27,240 bases of DNA from an uncultured Oscillospiraceae bacterium (lineage in GTDB: Bacteria; Bacillota_A; Clostridia; Oscillospirales; Acutalibacteraceae): positions 1 through 27,240 of the forward strand of contig CAJUNS010000004.1 in the NCBI GenBank assembly GCA_910587995.1, in the 5' to 3' direction. The stretch's first letter is position 1, and each line of letters begins with the position of its first letter. Both the position numbers and the translations under genes were made by a program. Below, in pieces: positions 23,792 to 27,240 of the stretch. The notes beneath the pieces were generated by a model. It saw only the letters and a list, made by a program, of their open reading frames with translations. It made no database searches and had not been told where the DNA came from.

Positions 23792-24799
23792 GTGAAACGA
23801 ATCGGCAAGCAGAGCTTTGAGTTTGAGAACTGTCCCGGCATTGCCGGGCATGCCGCTGTAGGCGGACGCAAGGAGGCCCAGGGGCCCCTGGGCGGCGACT
23901 TTGACCAGACCTTTGACGACACCACCCTGGATACCACCAGCTGGGAAAAGGCGGAGGCACAGCTGCAAAAGGAGTCCCTGGCCCTGGCCCTGGAAAGCGC
24001 CGGATGCAAGGCCTCGGATGTGGACTTTGTCTTTGCCGGGGACCTTTTAAACCAGTGCATCTCCTCCACCTTTGGCCTGCGGGAGTACCAGATTCCCTTT
24101 TTGGGCCAATACGGGGCCTGCTCCACCATGGCCCAAACCCTGCTTATGGCCAGCGTCTTCGTGGACTGCGGAGCCGCTCGCCGGGCCGCGGCGGTAACCA
24201 GCTCCCACTTCTGCTCGGCGGAGCGGCAGTTCCGCACGCCCCTGGAATACGGGGCCCAGCGCACCCCTACCGCCCAATGGACCGCCACGGCCTCTGGCTG
24301 CGCCATTGTGGGCCAGACCGGCCCGGTTCGGGTGTGCCGGGGCCTGGCGGGGCGCATTATGGACCTGGGCGTAAAAGACCCGGCCAACATGGGCGCGGCC
24401 ATGGCCCCGGCGGCGGCGGACAGCATTTTTCAGTTTTTGGAGGATACCGGGGCCAAGCCAGAGGATTTTGACGGCATTTTCACCGGCGACCTGGGGTCGG
24501 TGGGCAGCAGCCTGTTTTTGGAGGCCCTGCGCTTTAACGGCATGGACCTAAGCGGGGTCCATCAAGACTGCGGGCTGCTGCTGTTCGACCGGGAGCGGCA
24601 GGACGTACACGCGGGGGGCTCGGGCTGCGGATGCTCGGCCAGCGTGCTCTGCGGCCACCTGCTCCGGCGCATGAAGCGGGGAGAGCTGAACCGCATTCTA
24701 TTCTGCGCCACCGGCGCCCTTATGTCCACCACCTCCCAGCAGCAGGGAGAGTCCATCCCCGGCGTATGCCACATTGTGGAGCTGAGGCATCAGCCTTAA
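23792..24799 (+). CDS. spoVAD: SpoVAD, stage V sporulation protein (DPA uptake)
   Basis: The 335-residue thiolase-fold protein of the SpoVA channel binds dipicolinic acid and is needed to load it into the developing spore. The sequence matches the family throughout: the FAGDLLNQCISSTFGLREYQIPFLGQYGACST region, with C110 in GACS at the thiolase nucleophile position, the EYGAQRTPTAQWTATASGC segment, and GIFTGDLGSVGSSLF. Length is normal. The start is GTG at 23792 with AAGGGGG 7 nt upstream. SpoVAD is usually encoded in an operon with SpoVAC and SpoVAE/VAEB. Here its neighbours are a MATE gene and, after a terminator, rlmB, so the partners must be elsewhere or absent. Confidence 0.95.
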   Translation: MKRIGKQSFEFENCPGIAGHAAVGGRKEAQGPLGGDFDQTFDDTTLDTTSWEKAEAQLQKESLALALESAGCKASDVDFVFAGDLLNQCISSTFGLREYQIPFLGQYGACSTMAQTLLMASVFVDCGAARRAAAVTSSHFCSAERQFRTPLEYGAQRTPTAQWTATASGCAIVGQTGPVRVCRGLAGRIMDLGVKDPANMGAAMAPAAADSIFQFLEDTGAKPEDFDGIFTGDLGSVGSSLFLEALRFNGMDLSGVHQDCGLLLFDRERQDVHAGGSGCGCSASVLCGHLLRRMKRGELNRILFCATGALMSTTSQQQGESIPGVCHIVELRHQP

Positions 24800-24832
24800 C
24801 CCCCACGCGCCACCAGAAGCCAGCGCCAGAAG

Positions 24833-24862
24833 GCGGGCCGGTTTATGCCGGTCCGCTTTTTT
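24833..24862 (+). terminator. Rho-independent terminator of spoVAD
   Basis: The stem GCGGGCCGG/CCGGTCCGC (one G-U pair) is followed by TTTTTT, 33 bp after the stop. Confidence 0.9.
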
Positions 24863-24972
24863 GGCGGATGAGCCGGACTTTTGCTCCCCGGCGGTCAACT
24901 GCGGCCAGGCCCCTCTCTTCCCTCCCTCACAAGCGCTCCATACTTTGGGCCTCCCCGGCCGCAACGTTTTTC

Positions 24973-25001
24973 TTGCGATTTTCTAGGGAAAGTGGTATAA
25001 T
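24973..25001 (+). promoter_or_regulatory. Candidate sigma-A promoter of rlmB
   Basis: TTGCGA, 17-bp spacer ending TGG, TATAAT (extended -10), 54 bp before the start codon. It has the same hexamers as the cheA promoter. Confidence 0.65.
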
Positions 25002-25055
25002 TGCTTTAGTTATGCCAGTTTGGATTCGAAATTATACCAAAAAGGGGGCCTTGCT

Positions 25056-25850
25056 GTGGACGAGGCGGAGAAAAAGCAGTATGGCGGCGAGATCATTGCC
25101 GGGCGCAACCCGGTAGCGGAGGCCTTAAAGGCCGGACGGGCCATTGACTGCCTTTACGTGGCCAAAGGGCCCAGGACCGGCCAAGCGCCGGTAATTCTGG
25201 CCCGGGCCAAGGAGCTGGGGATCCCCGTCAAGGAGGCGGACCCCAGAAAACTAAGCCATCTGTGCAATGGGGCCAACCACCAGGGTGTGGTCGCTGTGGC
25301 GGCGGCCCGGGACTATGCCACGGTGGAGGATATGCTGGCTCTGGCCAGGGAGCGGGGCGAAGCTCCCCTGCTGCTCCTGTGCGATGGCCTGGAAGACCCT
25401 CATAATCTGGGCGCGGTGATTCGGGCGGCGGAGTGCGCTGGGGCCCATGGGGTCATCATCCCCAAGCGGCGGAGCGTGGGCCTGACCTACGCGGTCAGCA
25501 AGGCTTCCGCCGGGGCGGTGGAGCATCTGCCTGTGGCGCGGGTACAAAATCTGGCCGCGCTGCTGGAGGAACTCAAGGAAAAGGGCCTGTGGATTTTCGC
25601 CGCCGACATGGACGGCCAGCCCTGGTGCCAAGCGGACTTTACTGGGCCCTCGGCCATTGTCATTGGCTCAGAGGGCCGGGGCGTGGGGCGGCTGGTGAAG
25701 GAGCGTTCCGACTTTGTGGTCTCTCTGCCCATTCGCGGCAAGGTAAACTCCCTAAACGCCTCTGTAGCCGCCGGCGTCCTCTGCTACGAAGCCCTCCGCC
25801 AGCGGGGTGCCCCCGCTGGCAATTCGCGGAGCGCTCCCTCCGGTCGCTGA
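25056..25850 (+). CDS. rlmB: RlmB/TrmH-family rRNA 2'-O-ribose methyltransferase
   Basis: The 264-residue SpoU-family enzyme is of the type that methylates G2251 of 23S rRNA using SAM. An N-terminal L30e-like RNA-binding domain (about 10-80, EIIAGRNPVAEALKAGRAID) is followed by the knotted SPOUT domain. The three motifs are LCDGLEDPHNLGAVIRAAEC, AIVIGSEGRGVGRLV and LPIRGKVNSLNASVAAGVLCYEALRQ. The GTG at 25056 has AAAGGGGG about 8 nt upstream; an in-frame TTG at 25020 is upstream of that site. The last 15 or so residues (GAPAGNSRSAPSGR) are encoded by the first copy of the 98-bp tandem repeat, so the original stop seems to have been replaced. Specificity for G2251 rather than another site is by family resemblance. 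Confidence 0.92.
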   Translation: MDEAEKKQYGGEIIAGRNPVAEALKAGRAIDCLYVAKGPRTGQAPVILARAKELGIPVKEADPRKLSHLCNGANHQGVVAVAAARDYATVEDMLALARERGEAPLLLLCDGLEDPHNLGAVIRAAECAGAHGVIIPKRRSVGLTYAVSKASAGAVEHLPVARVQNLAALLEELKEKGLWIFAADMDGQPWCQADFTGPSAIVIGSEGRGVGRLVKERSDFVVSLPIRGKVNSLNASVAAGVLCYEALRQRGAPAGNSRSAPSGR

Positions 25851-26083
25851 CAGGGTGATAGGCGTTAGCCGGGCCATCGCGCAGGTTGGATGCTGCCGGG
25901 TGAGGTGCCCCCGCTGGCAATTCGCGGAGCGCTCCCTCTGGTCGCTGACAGGGTGGTAGGCGTTAGCCGGGCCATCGCGTAGGTTGGATGCTGCCGGGTG
26001 AGGTGCCCCCGCTGGCAATTCGCGGAGCGCTCCCTCTGATCGCTGACAGGGCGGTAGGCGTTAGCCAGGCCATCGCATAAGGC
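25806..26083. repeat. 98-bp tandem repeat array, 2.8 copies
   Basis: Units start with GGTGCCCCCGCTGGCAATT at 25806, 25904 and 26002; the last ends at about 26083. Copies differ at only a few positions each. Each unit has the perfect palindrome GGAGCGCTCC and a GGC-GTTA-GCC hairpin. The period of 98 is not a multiple of 3, so the array is not a coding repeat, although the first copy encodes the end of rlmB. Confidence 0.9.
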
Positions 26084-26234
26084 ACCGGTTGCCAGTTTGT
26101 TTTTGTCTTTCCCTGCCTTGGAGGCATACTTAATTTATAACTCAAATTTTGTGACCGATCCGCCAGAATTTATATTTGAAACCATATCATTTTTATAAAG
26201 TGGTTTGCATTTTGTTCAATTTGGAGAGGAATCT
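25851..26234. other. Intergenic region after rlmB
   Basis: The first 230 bases are the remainder of the 98-bp repeat array. The last 140 (26095-26234) are A/T-rich and presumably hold the promoter of the next gene, but I could not pick out a convincing -35/-10 pair. No terminator for rlmB and no small gene were recognised. Confidence 0.6.
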
Positions 26235-27240
26235 ATGAAACAAGACTTTACGCTGGAAGACATTTTAGAAGAACAGCGTCTGGAACGGGAAAAGACCCGA
26301 ACCGCCGGGGAGTCTGCCCCTGCCGCAAGGCCGGAGTATGAAGCGGAGCCCCCGGCGCAGCCAGCGCCCCAGCCTCCCACAGACGTCCCGGAATATGCCG
26401 GAGAACCCGCCTATGAGGAACCGCCGGAGGCCTTCTCCCCCGCTCCGCCGGAGCAGGAGCCGCCGGAACCGGAAGAGGGGGAAAAATCCAAAAAGAAGAA
26501 AAAAAAGCGCTGGGGCCTGTTTAACTGGCGGAAAAAGGTGCCGGATTTTGACGAGAACGAAGACGACATGTATTACGGCATCCAGCTTAAGCCTTTGGAT
26601 GAGTACCGCATGGACGGAGACGCCCCGCCTTTGGGGGAAGAGGGCTATCAGGCCCTGTTCGATGACTCCAAGGCCATTGACGACCAGGTGGAGGAAAATT
26701 TTCAGCTTTTGCAAAAGGAGCGCCGCCGCCGGGTAGCCGAGGCCGTTCAAAGCGCCGGACTGGACGAGCAACAGGTAGCGGAAGAATTCGGGGTAGCGGC
26801 TCCCATGCCGGTGTCGTCCTTTGCCGCCGACCCTTACGCCCGCCAGCACGGCCTTGAGGTAGAGGGCGGCCAGGCTGCGGACGAGTTGCAGCAGGCCATG
26901 CTTCAGACCTCCAGCGAGACCATGGAGATCAAGCTGAATGTGCTCAACAGCACCATTGAGCTGCAAAAGGTGCGGGACGGCCAGCCGGTCAGCGAAGAAA
27001 CCGTGGACCGCATTTTGGCCTCCGTCCCGCCGGAGCCCCAGCCGCCGGTCTACCAAGAGACTCCGCCTCCCGCTGGGGAGCCGGACCAAGGGCCTGTCTA
27101 TGTAGAAGCCCCCCAGGCGGATCAGCCCCAGCCGCCGGTCTATCAAGAGGCCCCGCCTCCCGCTGGGAAGCCGGGTCAAGCTCCCGTCTATGTAGAAGCC
27201 CCCCAGGCGGATCAGCCCCAGCCGCCGGTCTATCAAGAGG
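26235..27240 (+). CDS. Unknown Pro/Glu-rich protein with 30-residue repeats (partial, runs off the window)
   Basis: The frame opens at ATG 26235 (GGAGAGGA 5 nt upstream) and stays open to the window edge, giving at least 335 residues. It begins MKQDFTLEDILEEQRLE. A Pro/Glu/Ala-rich stretch and a basic cluster (KSKKKKKKRWGLFNWRKK, about 88-105) follow. Then come DFDENEDDMYYGIQLKPLDEYR and a helical-looking region ending at LQKVRDGQPVSEETVDRIL. From about residue 268 a Pro-rich repeat of 30 residues begins (PQPPVYQEAPPPAG...PVYVEAPQADQ). No signal peptide or membrane helix is seen in this part. I do not recognise the family; the disordered, charged layout suggests an N-terminal regulatory or tethering region of a longer protein. 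Confidence 0.75.
   Translation, partial: MKQDFTLEDILEEQRLEREKTRTAGESAPAARPEYEAEPPAQPAPQPPTDVPEYAGEPAYEEPPEAFSPAPPEQEPPEPEEGEKSKKKKKKRWGLFNWRKKVPDFDENEDDMYYGIQLKPLDEYRMDGDAPPLGEEGYQALFDDSKAIDDQVEENFQLLQKERRRRVAEAVQSAGLDEQQVAEEFGVAAPMPVSSFAADPYARQHGLEVEGGQAADELQQAMLQTSSETMEIKLNVLNSTIELQKVRDGQPVSEETVDRILASVPPEPQPPVYQETPPPAGEPDQGPVYVEAPQADQPQPPVYQEAPPPAGKPGQAPVYVEAPQADQPQPPVYQE
27036..27240 (+). repeat. 90-bp in-frame tandem repeat
   Basis: CCCCAGCCGCCGGTCTA recurs at 27036, 27126 and 27216, a 90-bp (30-codon) period with high identity. The array continues past the window edge. Confidence 0.9.

Noticed and set aside
25806..26083. Repeat array considered as CRISPR
   Set aside because: The units are directly contiguous 98-bp copies without unique spacers, and no cas gene is nearby.

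Overview
The window looks like a chromosomal segment of a motile, spore-forming, GC-rich Clostridia, most likely an Oscillospirales/Ruminococcaceae-type gut anaerobe. This is inferred from several features together: a che operon, a FlhB/FliK-like pair, SpoVAD, an SLH-domain surface protein, a sorting-signal surface protein of Gram-positive type, strong AGGAGG-type ribosome binding sites, frequent GTG/TTG starts and Gram-positive sigma-A promoters. No phage, insertion sequence, CRISPR array or tRNA was recognised. The high GC content gives many long antisense open frames, which are not genes.

Layout. (1) 62-4779, minus strand: chemotaxis genes cheA, then cheW-cheR-cheB, with separate candidate promoters for cheA and cheW. 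(2) 5196-7678, plus strand: a tight operon of a FliK-like protein, a stand-alone FlhB C-terminal-like protein and a PilZ (c-di-GMP receptor) protein, followed by a 200-bp cluster of hairpins. (3) 7953-13547: a 1788-residue SLH-anchored surface protein with a structured leader and a strong bidirectional terminator. (4) 13579-15645, minus strand: an EF-G-like GTPase with atypical G motifs. (5) 15994-19743, plus strand: a metal-responsive operon of an ArsR/SmtB sensor, a GNAT acetyltransferase, a free HMA metallochaperone, a SAM methyltransferase and an HMA-less P1B-type ATPase, led by a near-consensus promoter and an inverted-repeat operator. (6) 19744-22258: a long leader with two consecutive c-di-GMP-I (GEMM) riboswitch aptamers in front of a secreted protein with Cys-rich repeats, an acidic Pro-rich repeat stalk and a C-terminal VPKTS sorting signal. 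(7) 22266-23718: a MATE exporter with a perfect palindrome beside its promoter. (8) 23792-24862: a solitary spoVAD whose ribosome binding site can be folded into a stem. (9) 24973-25850: rlmB, running into a 98-bp tandem repeat array. (10) 26235-27240: the start of a Pro-rich, repeat-bearing protein of unknown function, cut by the window edge.

How the parts fit together. The most interesting theme is c-di-GMP and the motile-to-sessile switch. Chemotaxis genes, a PilZ receptor co-transcribed with flagellar-export-like proteins, and a surface protein behind tandem c-di-GMP riboswitches lie within about 22 kb. No cyclase or phosphodiesterase is present in the window, so the link is through a shared second messenger (inference). 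The metal operon is a self-contained sense-and-export unit for Zn/Cd/Pb-type ions, with two unexplained enzymes embedded in it.
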